A stretch of DNA of 64,000 nt, taken from assembly GCA_037447655.1 (NCBI GenBank), contig JBBHKE010003435.1, positions 186,223 through 250,222 of the forward strand, given 5' to 3'. This DNA comes from Zygnema cylindricum (Eukaryota > Streptophyta > Zygnematophyceae > Zygnematales > Zygnemataceae). The position numbers and the translations under genes are program-made. The notes below the pieces were generated by a model. That model saw only the letters and a list, made by a program, of their open reading frames with translations, was not told the DNA's origin and did no database searches. This document shows positions 44,045-55,078 of the stretch, piece by piece. How positions within the stretch are numbered: position 1 is the first letter of the stretch; every line of letters starts with the position of its first letter.

Positions 44045-44830
44045 GGCTTCCCACTCACCTTCCATCTTTTATCCTTTCCACTTGTTATTTTCTTTTCACA
44101 TTGTCATATTCGTTTTAATTGTGTATTATATTATTTTTGCTTCGGAATGTGCTTTGTTGTTGTCTATTCCACGTTTTCTACTCGCCAGCTGATTAGGTTG
44201 CATGTTTCTTGGTTTGATTAGACACATGCACGACAGTCATCATACAAAAAGAACGATGTCGTTTCGCGACAGTACTTTTATTTTCCGCGAACGAAACATA
44301 CTATTTCGTTTCGCGTCACTTGTTTGTTTCGTCCGCAGGTGTTACATTTTGCGTGCAGGTGTGTTCGTGTGACGACACGTGTTAAGTCAACGTTTGGAAT
44401 TTGTTGTTTTGAAGGAAGAAAGCGCGTGCGCCTTCGTTCGTGGAATTTTCATTGAAGAGTGCACAGTCAGCTAGGGACAGACTTCGTCGCTACGCTAAGT
44501 TCTGCTTGTCTTATCTTGTTGTCTCTTAGTGTAGAGTAGCGAGTATATATAGGCAGCAGTGTACATGTGCAGTGTATTAATTAATCAACCAATTAATCAT
44601 AGAGGATTAATATTGGAGTAGAGATTATTTAAAAGAGAGGAGTGAAGAGAGAGAAGAGAGAAGAGACATGATGTAAAGAGGCTTCGGCCAAGAACACTTA
44701 TAAATCTTTTTGGCTGAATATTCCTCTTGTCTTTTATGAGCTTGCGCTGTGTAATGATTTATGTTTTATGAATTTTTTTTTGTAAAACTCTTTTGCTTAA
44801 GATCCTACACATAGCGGACAACATGATCCG
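44045..44830 (+). repeat. Probable LTR of gypsy G (ends approximate)
   Basis: Contains TATATATAGG at 44544-44553 and GGCTTCGGCCAAG near 44682; the latter resembles GGCTTCGACCAAG in the LTR-like DNA after gypsy I (54936). Only one copy is present, so the ends are not fixed. Confidence 0.4.
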
Positions 44831-45466
44831 ATTTGAAATACTCCTAAGGTGTAGGCCGCCGGTATATTTTCAACGTGATGATGTCACTAATGACATCTAA
44901 ATCGTACGATGTCATATTGGTAAGTGGACGAGTACTCACGTCACGATAGACGTAGGATTACGTGATATAAATTACTGGACAAGTATTGAAAACATTCACG
45001 ATTACTCAATGCTATTTAAGTGGATAGCACAAGTTCATTTATCGAAGGCTCGAAGTGGTGTACAAAATGTTCCTTTAGATCTAATGAACCTATGGTTACT
45101 ATTCAACAACTTAATCTCGTAAATACCACTACGACAAAATCCAAGGAGTTGTACAACAGCAATTTATACAATGGACATGGTTCTGCTTTGTTTCTTTTAG
45201 ATAACACAAGGGCTTACGAGTGTATCATCTGTAATTGAGTGTTTTGTGCGATTGAGTGTTTTGCGTGTTTGATTCATGTGTTGTGTACTGGTTTATATAT
45301 CATGAACTTAATTTTATGTGCAAATATGAAGAACAAGGTTGACAAGTACATCTATGGAGACGATAGCATTTATTTACGATTGCTCATTGACCTGTATTAC
45401 TCATCCCTAGGGATCTAATAGCTATAGGTGATTTCCGCAGTCTATTTTAAACCAACGTACAACAAG
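44831..45466. other. Unclassified; one small open frame
   Basis: A 72-codon frame at 45020-45238 (plus) has CTKC and CIIC pairs but no recognised domain and no homologue in the window. I do not assign a function. The rest holds nothing I can name. Confidence 0.35.
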
Positions 45467-46960
45467 ATGGGGAGAGGTGGAGAGAGGGAGAGTGAGAGAG
45501 GGAAAGAAGAGAGGTGGGTAGAGAGCTAGAAGGGGAGAGGACGAGAGAGGGAGGAAGGGAGCAAGGGAGGGAGTGCGGACAAAATATGGTTATATTACAT
45601 ATCAAAAGTGGTTTACTTACAGTTGACCACATGAAAGTTAAGAAAAAACAAAGCTTTCTTATAGGTAATTATTTTTATTGTGAACAACCTTATTATAGAA
45701 ATATACGTGACTCGATGGCGCAAAACGGGAGGGTGGGGGGAGGAGGGGGGAGGGAGAAGGAGAGGGAGGGGGGTTTGGGGAAGAGGGAAGAAGAGGAGGA
45801 AGATAGGGGGAAAAGAGGTGGCTAAGGTGGAAGGGGGGGGGGGCAGAGGGCGAAAAGGAGAGGAAGAGGGTGAAGAAGATGGAGAGGTGGGGGGGAGGGT
45901 GAGGAGAGGGCAGAGGGGATGCGGTAGGAAGTTGGGGCAAGGTGGAGAGGGGGAGAGGGCGAGAGAGGTAGAGAGGTGGAGAGACGAAAATAGTGGAGAG
46001 GGGGAAAGAGGGAGAAGGAGATGAAGAGGGCTAGGGGTAGGGCGTGGGGGAAGGGTGAAGTGCGAGGATGGGAAAGGGGATAGGGAGGGAGGGAGGGATA
46101 AGAGAATGGCAATGGTGGAGAAGAAGATTGGAGAGAATAGGAGAGGAAGGGTGAGAGTGGGAAGCGGGAGAAGGTGAGAATGGGATTGGAGGAAAACGGG
46201 ATAGGGTGAAAAGGGGAGAGGAGGAGAGGAGTAGATGGGGAGAGCGTGAGAGAGGCGAAGAGGGCAAGAGTTGGAGTAAAAGGAGGGGGGGAGAGGGGGA
46301 TAGAGGAACAGGTGAAGAGGGAGAGAGGTGGAGAGGGGTTGAAAATGGAAATGAGGAGAGGGGGAGAGGGGGACGGAGTTAGCTTGGAGGGAGAGGGCGA
46401 GAGGGAAAGGGAGAGTGAGAGTGAGAGGGAGATGGAGAGGGGAGAGGGGGGGAGATGAGGGAGATAGGTGGGCAAAGGCAGACGAGAGGCATGGCAAGGG
46501 AAAAAGGATGGGGGTGAGAGGGGGAGAGGCAAAAGGTGGAGTGTAAGAGAAGAGGAGAGGGCAGGAGGGGGAGAGGGCAGGAGGGGGAGAGGGTAGGGGG
46601 GAGGGGGATGAGAGGGCAAACGGGTGGAGTTGAGCAAGTGAAGGGGGATGCTTTGTAAGAAAGTTTTAGGGGAGGGGGGTGGGGAAGTGAAGGCGTAGGG
46701 GGGAGTTGAAGGAGGGCGGGGTTCTATGGGAGGGGACAAATGTGAGAGGGATATATGGAAAGTGGCGTCAAGAAGGAAAAGAGACGGGAGGAGAGGGAGA
46801 GGGATAGAGAGAGGGGGAGAGGAAGGTTGAGAGGGAGGGGGAAAAGAATGTGAAGAGGGAGAAAGAGCGAGAAGAAAAGCGCGATGGATTTAGAGAGGGT
46901 GATTAATGAGGAGAGAGTAGGGATGAGGAGGAGAGAGCGGGAAAGAACGCACACGAACAT
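45467..46960 (+). repeat. 1.5-kb polypurine (GGAGA/GGGGA) tract
   Basis: The plus strand is almost wholly G and A, in degenerate GGAGAG/GGGGAG words. It is interrupted once by ordinary sequence (about 45580-45720). Long open frames on the minus strand (Pro/Ser/Leu only) are a by-product of the composition. Such tracts can form triplex (H-DNA) structures. Confidence 0.8.
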
Positions 46961-46984
46961 GCGCGCGCACGAATCTTAAATTTT

Positions 46985-47216
46985 AATAACACTTCACTCC
47001 CACCCCCCCTCTCTGTTCCTTTCACCTTCTATCTACCTCTCGTCTTTTCATCCTCCCTTTCTCTCTCCCTCTCCCTCTCCCTCTCCCTATCTATCTCTTT
47101 TTCTCCCTCTCAACCACTCCCTTACTCATCTATCTCTCCTCCTTTAGTCTTAGTCCCCTAACCCCATCCCCGCGCTCCCACTCTCTCCCCCTCTCTTGTT
47201 TTCTCTCTCTCCCCTA
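46985..47216 (+). repeat. Polypyrimidine (CTCTCC) tract
   Basis: Plus strand almost only C and T (CTCTCCCTCTCCCTCTCC), i.e. inverted in sense relative to the tract before it, separated by about 25 bp. Confidence 0.75.
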
Positions 47217-48160
47217 TATCATTGATTTGTTAAACAACAATAGTGTCATATGTCTTACATGTCTTGGAGGGATCTCATTTGACCGATAGACAATGGAATA
47301 CTTCCACTCAACTGGTTGTCAGTTAGATATCTGTGACAATTGCCATATTCAAAATCAATCATAGGAAAATGGTTGTTATTAATAAGTTGTAATAGACGTC
47401 CTCAAAACCAACAATAAAAAATTATAAAGAATAACAAATATCAAAAGAATAATTGAGAAGAATTAGTTATTTAGTATAAAGTAATAATAATATTAGTTGT
47501 TTACTAGGTGCCACTGGGTAAAATCTTTATCATATTTTTTTTGGTATAAATTATTTATTATAACTTATTAGATATTATTTACTCATTAACAACGTTAAAA
47601 TATTGAAAATATCATATTTTCTAATAGAAATTAATTGTAATACTTCAGTTTTAGAACATTGTAAAATATGACTTCAAATTTATTTCGTTTAAAGAACTAA
47701 TATTTAGTCATTAATTATTGATTGTAAATTATTATTTATTAGATTATGAAGTATTTATTATTACGTAATAAGTATTCAGTATCAGTTAAACATGAAAAAT
47801 TAATTCTATATTATTATATATTATTTATTAAGTATCATGTATTAGATATAAAGTGACATTTTAGTAATGATTAATTTATTATGTAGCAATTACAAATTAA
47901 CAAATGTTTACTAAATATTAGTTGTAATTATGAAGTATCATGTAATATGTATTTAACATAAATTATACATTATTAAACATAAAAAATCAATTTTTAAGTT
48001 ACAAGTTTTAGTTTATTAGTATTAAACATTAATTAGTAAGTATCACTTGTCGTTTATTGATTTTCTTTTAAGATTACTATTTAATAGGTATCGATTAATG
48101 AGAAATAATTTTTAAACAATTAAGTATCCAGTTTCAATTAATAAGTTTGAAATAAAATAC
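47217..48160. repeat. AT-rich block between pyrimidine tracts
   Basis: About 940 bp of mostly A and T with recurring TATTAAGTAT, TTATTAGT and AGTATCA words. No coding sequence. It could be a matrix-attachment-like or spacer segment; not decided. Confidence 0.6.
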
Positions 48161-48715
48161 CCTTTCCCTCTCCCTCCCCCATTGCTAATCCTCCCCCTCT
48201 CCCCGTCTCCCAATCTGTACCCACTCCACCTCTCTCTCACCCATCTCCCCCTCTCCCTATCAACCCTTCCACCTCTCCCCTCTTTTCTCTCCCCTTTCTC
48301 CTCTCCCTCTCTCTCCCTCTCTTATTCTCCCTCTTTTTCTCTCAACTTATCCCCCTCTTTTTCTATTCCAATCTCCGCCTCTTGCACTATCTCGCCCTAT
48401 GTCCCCCTTTCACCTCTTTCTTCCTTTCTTCACCTCCTCTACCCTTCTCTCTACATCTCGCTTTACCGGTCTCTCTCACCGTCTCTATTTCTATGCCACT
48501 CCCTTTCCCTATGCCCATTTTCCAACCTCCACCTATCCCTCTCTCCCCTCTCCACTTCCATATCTCCCCGCATCTCTCTCCCCCTCCCCCAATTCCCTTC
48601 TCTTCCTCTCCCGTGTGTTTATCTTTCCACCTCTTTCTACCTCCCTCTATCTTCCTCAACCTCTCTTTTTTCCTCCCCCCTACTCTCTCCGTCTCACCGT
48701 TTTTGCCCCCTCTCA
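48161..48715 (+). repeat. Second polypyrimidine tract
   Basis: C/T-rich on the plus strand (CTCTCCC, CCTCTTTC words) for about 550 bp. With 45467-46960 it makes a long inverted purine/pyrimidine pair around the AT-rich block. Confidence 0.75.
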
Positions 48716-49239
48716 TCAATCCGGATGTACCCGAGTCGGGACATTTTTTCGTCCACCGCAATCAGATCTTTCTAGTTTCTCCAAGTCTACAGACGCACTA
48801 GTTTCGGTTCCGACCCCTAGATCTCCGTCAATTTGGTCAATATTAACCACATTCTCATCATTATCATTGGTTTCCTCTAGGTCATACATAGAGAGAACCA
48901 AAGGAGACTTATTAGAGGAGATCTTTTCCTATCCTCTCACTTTCTAGTTCCCGACCAGTCCAAATTTGGCCCAACCGGTTCCCTTGCTTCCTGAACACAT
49001 AGCTTCCTCCTCGCAGGGATCCATGGGGAAGATGAGTTTTTGCTTTTCCGGTCTAAAAGACATTATGTCCTTATCTCATTTCCGAATGTTATATGACACA
49101 GAAATGAGGGATTTAACATTCCGTTACTAGGACATATTCAACCTCCGGGTAGCTTTCTCCCTACTTGGTCGATACCTACGCGGTTTGGCCCTCACTCTCT
49201 ACACTCGCAAGTATGATACCATTCTGGCAATGACAGAGT
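48716..49239. other. Unclassified spacer
   Basis: A minus-strand acidic frame (48901-48716, YDLEETNDNDENVVNIDQIDGDL) stands out but has no recognised domain and no partner. Otherwise no gene or repeat recognised. Confidence 0.35.
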
Positions 49240-50378
49240 TGAAATTCTATGGGCTCCATTGCCACACAGAATTTGCAGGTCCTAAGAAGTTAATCTAGAT
49301 AGTGCCGACTCTAAGTTTATATAAACTCAAATGATTGACCCTTTGACAATCACATTCCCATAACAGCTTCACCCCTGTGAAATAAGACTTTCTGTGTGCT
49401 TAGTTCCACCACAAAATGTAAAGTTAGAATATAAGTTTTGGATAACATTCCCCACTTTAAATTTCCCTTGGAAATTCAACTACCTTGGCAAGCAAACACT
49501 CTGATTAATTACACCTCTGTGTAGCCTAGACTCATATGAGTCCAAAGCAAAAAAAAATTACTGAATTTGGTGAACTGAGCTGATTGTTATGGCTGCTCAA
49601 AGTTAGCTTTTTATACAAGGTGGTCTCTGGGAAAGAGCCGTCTATCTACCAAAATATTCTAAGTCCTAAAACCCCTCTCTAAACCCCCTAGTAATGAGGT
49701 ACACACCAATTAACTGACTGTAACGTACAACAAAAGTACAATTGCTGAAGTACTTTCTGTACGGTCCTTGTACGATTTTGCAATAATGTGACATTTTTCA
49801 CATCCGAAATTGTCAGTCGCGTTTCAGAGATCCTGCAATCCTCTAGGATATTGCCACGTGTCATCCGGAGTGGCGGCGCCTAAAAACGTTGAGGGGGCCA
49901 TTCCAGAATCTCAGCTCGCACCTTGGCCGTCGATTAATGTCGGCTTTCTATACGGACCGTTGAAATAAATGTCCGTATCCTTTATTTCGTACGGTAAATA
50001 AAGTACAGTAGGTTCTATGATTAACGATTCCGTTCGAATAGTTAAATAGAATGTTTGGTGTGTCAATATTCAAATATCTATCATACAGTATGTAGTTTAG
50101 CATTAGTAATAGCGTATTGAATAAAGCTAACCGCTATGGTCGTCTTGATGGACGGTAGGTACTAGGATCAATTCCTGGGTCCATGAAAATCCTTTTGGTA
50201 AATCTACCCTATCTGCTACTTGTCACTCTAGACAGCTTAGGCAGCCATGACTCTAGCTTCCTCTCCAGCCTTTAGTGACTACAATAAGTGTGGGGGCTTG
50301 GAGAAGGGAGTTAGAGGGAGACTGCCTCTGCCTTTTTCCTATCATAATACAAACTAAGAAAATACAAAAATCTCAACA
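49240..50378 (-). repeat. 3' LTR of copia H
   Basis: In minus orientation TGTTGAGATTTTTG...AGAATTTCA, next to the purine tract AAGGGGAG. TATAAAAAG at 49607-49615 (minus). 1139 bp, longer than its relatives, with TGTGAAATAAG/TGTGTAGCC blocks that suggest an internal duplication (49370-49520). Confidence 0.78.
50110..50310 (+). other. Antisense tRNA-like module with conserved hairpin (LTR of H)
   Basis: Box-A part weak. Box-B-like GGATCAATTCC at 50165-50175, CTTTTG, then GGCAGCCATGACT. Hairpin CTCTCCAGCC.../GGGGGCTTGGAGAAG around GTGACTACAATAAGTG. The small frame reads SDYNKCGG but runs on without the stop. Confidence 0.58.
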
Positions 50379-51312
50379 CTCCCCTTATTTTCTTGTCTAT
50401 TTTCTTTTCAACTCCCACACAAAAAACAACAACTACCCGCTCCCCGTTTTTTCTTTCTTTTTCTTTTACTTTCATAAAACTTTAAGAAAATACCCTTATG
50501 TTTCAAAAGGTCTACTAGATGAGCTCAAATAAACATTCCATTTTGATGATCACACATTTTATTCAGCATCCCACTTTTCGTAAATCCGAGCAAAGATTTT
50601 ATCCACCTTATCTCATTTCTATCCACATAAAATCCGATTTCCCTGTTGAAGTTCAAACAACCAGCCCCATCTCCAATGTACAACACACACCGAGATGCTA
50701 TCCCTTTTATAAGCACACTTTCATAAATGGCATCACTCCCATTATTGATGTCAAAGCCATTACCCCCCAATCTTACCCTTAAATCAAGAGTCCCCACTAA
50801 GTTCCTCATAAAATCTACATCTTCCGATCTTTCCTCACTCTCTCCCATGGAATTCTTTCCACTATCACTTTCCAATTTTATTCCCAAAAAATATTTCTCC
50901 TCCCCTAAATCTTCCATTAAATATTTCTCTTCTCCCCTATGATTTTAAACCCCCTCTAGTTTTAATTCTCTCTTTTCTTCGGAATCCGTTGAAGTCTCCT
51001 TATTCGACCATTTTTCTTTTTCCAACATATCTATAAAATTATCCTCATTATTTCTTACTCACTGAAGTATCTCCTTTCCCATTACTTCCCTTATACCTCC
51101 AAAAGCACACTGTTGCTTTGGTGGAATTTTTGTGTACTTTTCTCTCTTCTCCATTCTACAGATGTGAAGAAGCTCCAAAATTTCTTCATCCTCTTTCTCT
51201 TCCCTTTCTTCCTCCTCATCCACATTCCAACTTCTAAGTTATTCCAAACTAGGGCATTCCTCCATATAATTTCCCGGTTCCATACAAAAGAAGCAAATCT
51301 CAACAGGAGTAT
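50379..51312 (-). pseudogene. Copia H: gag zinc knuckle joined to RNase H (pol mostly deleted)
   Basis: Read from 51312: the zinc knuckle CFFCMEPGNYMEEC (about 51290-51249) is complete, then an acidic region and KQQCAF. A jump follows to the RT end (MEDLGEEKYFLGIKLES, 50917) and a partial RNase H (VRLGGNGFDINNGSDAIYES, IRWIKSLLG). Integrase and most of RT are absent. The right end abuts gypsy I. Confidence 0.75.
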
Positions 51313-53560
51313 GCTCCCCCGTTTGCTGGAGTACTTGAGGTCATTGGCCGGGTAGAAATCTCCTACCAAGCGGCCGTCTCTATGGTATTAGATGTCAATG
51401 GGGATGAGTTGTTTCCTGCTATCCAAGATTCCCCCTCAGTACGGCGTAGCTGCCCGAGCGGCGGTCCTAGCTAGATCAGGGGGAACAATTCTTTACATGA
51501 CCCGCTATATGTCATGTTTGATCTCCTTCAAGAGGAATGTCGGATGCAAAATCTAGATCAAGTAAAGGAGTTATTGAACTATAAACGTAAGCCAGGTGAG
51601 ATTGCCCCTGCCTTGCGAGCTCAAATGGAAACCCTTTGAGAAGCTTTGCGAGATCTCCTGTCTGATGCGAAGGCTGTCCAAAAATTCGTGGGACAGTTTC
51701 CTCCTCAATTGAAAATTTTTAGCAAACTCATTTCAGTTAAACATACGGACTGAAATTTACCTTGGAGCAAGCGGCAAAATACGCGGTCAAGTATGAGATG
51801 CAATCCTCGTGGTGAGTTTCTCACGAGAAGCCTGAATCTAAAATGGAGCAATTTGACCAATCTCCACGAACCCTAAGGAACCCATGGCCTCCTAATAGGC
51901 CTCTAAAGACGCCAGCCATGGGAAACCCGCCAAATAATATCAGAGAACGATTGTGTTTTTGATGTGGAAACACGGGGCACGATGCTCGGAAACCCTTCCA
52001 GAAGCTTTGCGAGATCTCCTGTCTGATGCGAAGGCTGTCCAAAAATTCGTGGGACAGTTTCCTCCTCAATTGAAAAATTTTAGCAGACTCATTTCAACGG
52101 ACTAAAATTTACCTTGGAGCAAGCGGCGAAATACGCGGTCAAGTATGAGATGCAATCCTCGTGGTGAGTTGCTCACGAGAAGCCTGAATCTCAAATGGAG
52201 CAACTTGACCAATCTCCACGAACCCTGAGGAACCCATGGCCTCCTAAAAGGCCTCAAAAGACGCCAGCCATGAGAAACCCGCCAAATAATATCGGAGAAC
52301 GATTGTGTTATTGATGTGGAAACACGGGGCACGATGCTCGCATGTGCCAAGATAAGTTTGCCACATGCACCCATCGCCAACACAAAAGACATTACGTCCA
52401 TAGTTGCCACTTTTAAGACCCTAATTTCTCGTATGAGAATCAAATTGAGAACAGGGGAATTTTTGCTCGTTCGGCAAAGCCGGTCACTCTTCCTAGAAAG
52501 ATTGAGAAAGAGGCGACTCTAAGATCTCTCGAAGAGAGGGAAAAGGCGGAGTTGTAATTCATGATGGTCGCCATGATGAAAGAGCAATTTGCTGCCTTCA
52601 TGGCCAAAATGAAACCCCAATTCACGGGGATGGCGAGGACAGTTGTCCACATGCCATCGTTGGTTGGCTGAATCCTCTGAGACTCTATCGTCCAACAATG
52701 GGCAACTACTTTTGATAAGGGCTCCCCTGATCACAATCGTGATAGTAAATTACAGAATTCCCGAATTCCACTTTCGGTCGAAAAAGAATCTCTCTCTCCT
52801 CTACCGTAAACAACTTCCTCAATTGTGGCTGAAACTTAGACCATTCTCGATAACACCATAAATGATGCGCATTAAGTCAAAGAACGGCTAAGCATTCTTT
52901 CTGCCATGATGGATGACGTAAAAGCCTCTTTTGTTGTTCATAAGGTTCCCAAAGCCTCTCCTCTAGTTAATGAGGTCGTTGCCGCCGCCGCTTTGAGGGC
53001 CTTGCAGCTAAATCGTAGTATTTTGGTTATTCACCTTGTTACCGCGGATGAGCGTTGTTACCTCGACCCTCATATCAAATCCTAGACAACTTTCTAAAAT
53101 CCTTTTCTGTTAATGGTGTTACTCCTCTCCCTCTCATGGACATTGAAGCTAAACCCGTGATCCTCGGATCCGCGTTTGCGATTTAGCATAGTCTAACTGT
53201 AGACATGATCAAAGCCACGGCTACTTGTCTTCTCACTTTAGTCGTTACCACGGAGCATGTTATTGGAATCACCAAGGACTAGCTCGTCTTTCGATTCAAA
53301 AACAAAAGCGAAAGTGAGTCTGTAGAAATTTCTGTCCAGGCATTTGTCACAAAGTGCAAGAATTACGAATGCTTAGTGGGACAGGATGTTATCTTTCGAA
53401 TCGGTGGAGGAGTAGATATGCATGATCAAACCTTCTCCTACTGTCCCTGTAACTTCTCGAGATGTAAAATCTGTCTTCCACTTGTCTCTACCTGTAAACC
53501 GTTGCCCATTGTGGCACATTTAGCTTCCGCTATTCCTGCATTTTCCAGTATCAACCTTAG
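51313..53560 (+). pseudogene. Gypsy I (PHD-type family): gag and protease
   Basis: Gag capsid starts YAPPFAGVLEVIGRVEI and continues LQEECRMQNLDQVKELL. A 361-bp direct duplication (51630-52351) repeats the segment LRDLLSDAKAVQKFVGQFPPQ through the zinc knuckle (LC-x-CGNTGHDAR, complete only as GHDARMC in the second copy; one Cys neighbour is TGA). Then ENQIENRGIFARSAKPV, AAMMKEQFAAF-like MVAMMKEQFAAF and MARTVVHMPS follow, and a protease with LPLMDIEAKPVILGS, where D-T-G has become D-I-E. ECLVGQDVIFRI ends the part shared with gypsy G. Many stops. Confidence 0.78.
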
Positions 53561-53571
53561 GGAAGACGTTT

Positions 53572-53860
53572 GTGACTCTCTTTTCGAAGAAACTATCCTA
53601 TCGGACAACCCAACATTGCCAAAAAATTTTAGTGAGCTCGGTATTCTCCTTGACGCATCATCTCTTTGATACTTTCGACCCCAATGTCTCTCCACACATT
53701 CTCTCTGTGGTTGATATTGATACTAACGAGATTTTGAGTTTGAAGATAGTGTATACATGTACAAGTGGTGATCAAGGGTTCCACATGGAATGCCTCGCTC
53801 CTCTATTACCTTTCAACCCGGTTGACCATTGTTAGCGTCATGGCTGTCCCAAGATCCAAG
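53572..53860 (+). pseudogene. Gypsy I: integrase C-terminus and PHD finger remnant
   Basis: HHLFDTFDPNVSPHILSVV and IDTNEILSLK correspond to the C-terminal barrel at 16200 (FDTLDTDVSAHILRI, IDSNGLLSLQ). Then CTSGDQ-GFHMECLAPLLP and HGC match the second half of the PHD finger at 15719-16033; the first zinc ligands are lost in a deletion and the final motif has a stop and Arg for Cys. This independent copy shows that the PHD finger belongs to the element. A 21-bp unit is repeated twice at 53858-53900. Confidence 0.72.
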
Positions 53861-53929
53861 TTGTGTTGGCCAGCTCCTAGGTTGTGTTGGCCAGCTCCTC
53901 TACACGCTAAGGAGCTAGGGGGGAAATTA

Positions 53930-55070
53930 TTCGGTTCATCTCACTCTACGGGAGTATTTTTCCTTTTCTTTTTTTTTATTTTCACCTTTATTCTTTTTCA
54001 TGATGTATATACAATTTTTCCTTCTCATTCATTTTTTGTTTGTATATATGTTTTTCTTCATGACTTTGTTGGTTGTGATGCATGTTCCCTATTGATTTTC
54101 TTTAATGCACAACAACACTCATGTTTCATAATGTTGATTGCCTGCATGCAAGATATCATGTACGCACTCGCGATATTCTACGCGCGCTCACGATATCATA
54201 CACCCACGCGTGGTGTTTTCCATGCACCTGCAATTTCTTGCACCCACGCTTAGTTCGCTTCGTGATATATCATTTGGTCACTTAGTTTAGGCGTGTGCGC
54301 GATTCCCGCACGTGTCTTATTGAATCGATACTAATTTGGTGCGAATTTTTGTGTTTTGTGCGTAGGTACATTTTTTTGACGTATAAACACAAATATCTTT
54401 TAGGCGAGGCATCGCGATTTCGTGAGAGTTTCGTGCGGTATGTTTCGTTTCGTGCGTACGCACTCGATTTTGGAGTATAGACGCAAAGTATTGTTTGGCG
54501 ACAAATCGCGATTCTTAGTAATAATGGAGACTCTTTGATACATTTCATTTATTAATGTCGCGAACCCATGTAGATTCCCCCATACATGTAGTCAGGGAGG
54601 GTTTTTACCCTCGGACGGTGGATTTTGTTAGACGTACGGGAGAGGATGTTGGCCGCCTATTGGTCAACATCTTAAATAGTTTCATTCACGTAAATTAGGC
54701 TAGACGTAGGCTAGTTTGGCGTTTGGCTTAGCTTAGCTCCTTCTTAGGCTAATTCTCAGACTTAGAGAATTTAGATTTTGGATAAGAATTTTCGCTTAGC
54801 GACAGAGCAGTTTACTTGCTTCCTCCTTGCCACCGATTGCCCATTATTTCTTTATCCTCTTGTAAGCTAGTGATAGATGCTAGTTAGCATACAGATATTT
54901 GCCTTCTATTATTCTGCCTCATTTTTAATCCACACGGCTTCGACCAAGTTTGGAAGGTTTCCCTCCAAACTTGTCTTTTTGGCGATACATGGAATAGAGG
55001 CTTGAGGTGTGGCATCTTGTGTCGAGCAGCGCCGTTCTCCGGACAGCTGGATTCTTATCTCTACGCTAGT
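53930..55070 (+). repeat. Probable 3' LTR of gypsy I (ends approximate)
   Basis: Starts after the purine tract CTAGGGGGGAAATT. T-rich first part, CACGATATC/CGCGCG-type words at 54160-54260 and a pyrimidine/GGCTTCGACCAAG tail. Only partly alignable with the LTR-like DNA after gypsy G. Ends at the truncated copia J. Confidence 0.4.
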
Positions 55071-55078
55071 CTTAGATG

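Noticed and set aside
45020-45238. 72-codon frame with two Cys pairs as a host zinc-finger gene
   Set aside because: Spacing fits no zinc finger, there is no homologue in the window and no sign of exons; kept only as an unclassified frame.
45613-46739. Long minus-strand open frames rich in Pro, Ser and Leu
   Set aside because: They follow from the G/A-only composition of the plus strand: stop codons need bases that are absent. No domain, and overlapping frames are equally open.
48182-48947. Overlapping plus-strand open frames in the pyrimidine tract
   Set aside because: Same composition effect (C/T-only DNA has no stops); no motif.
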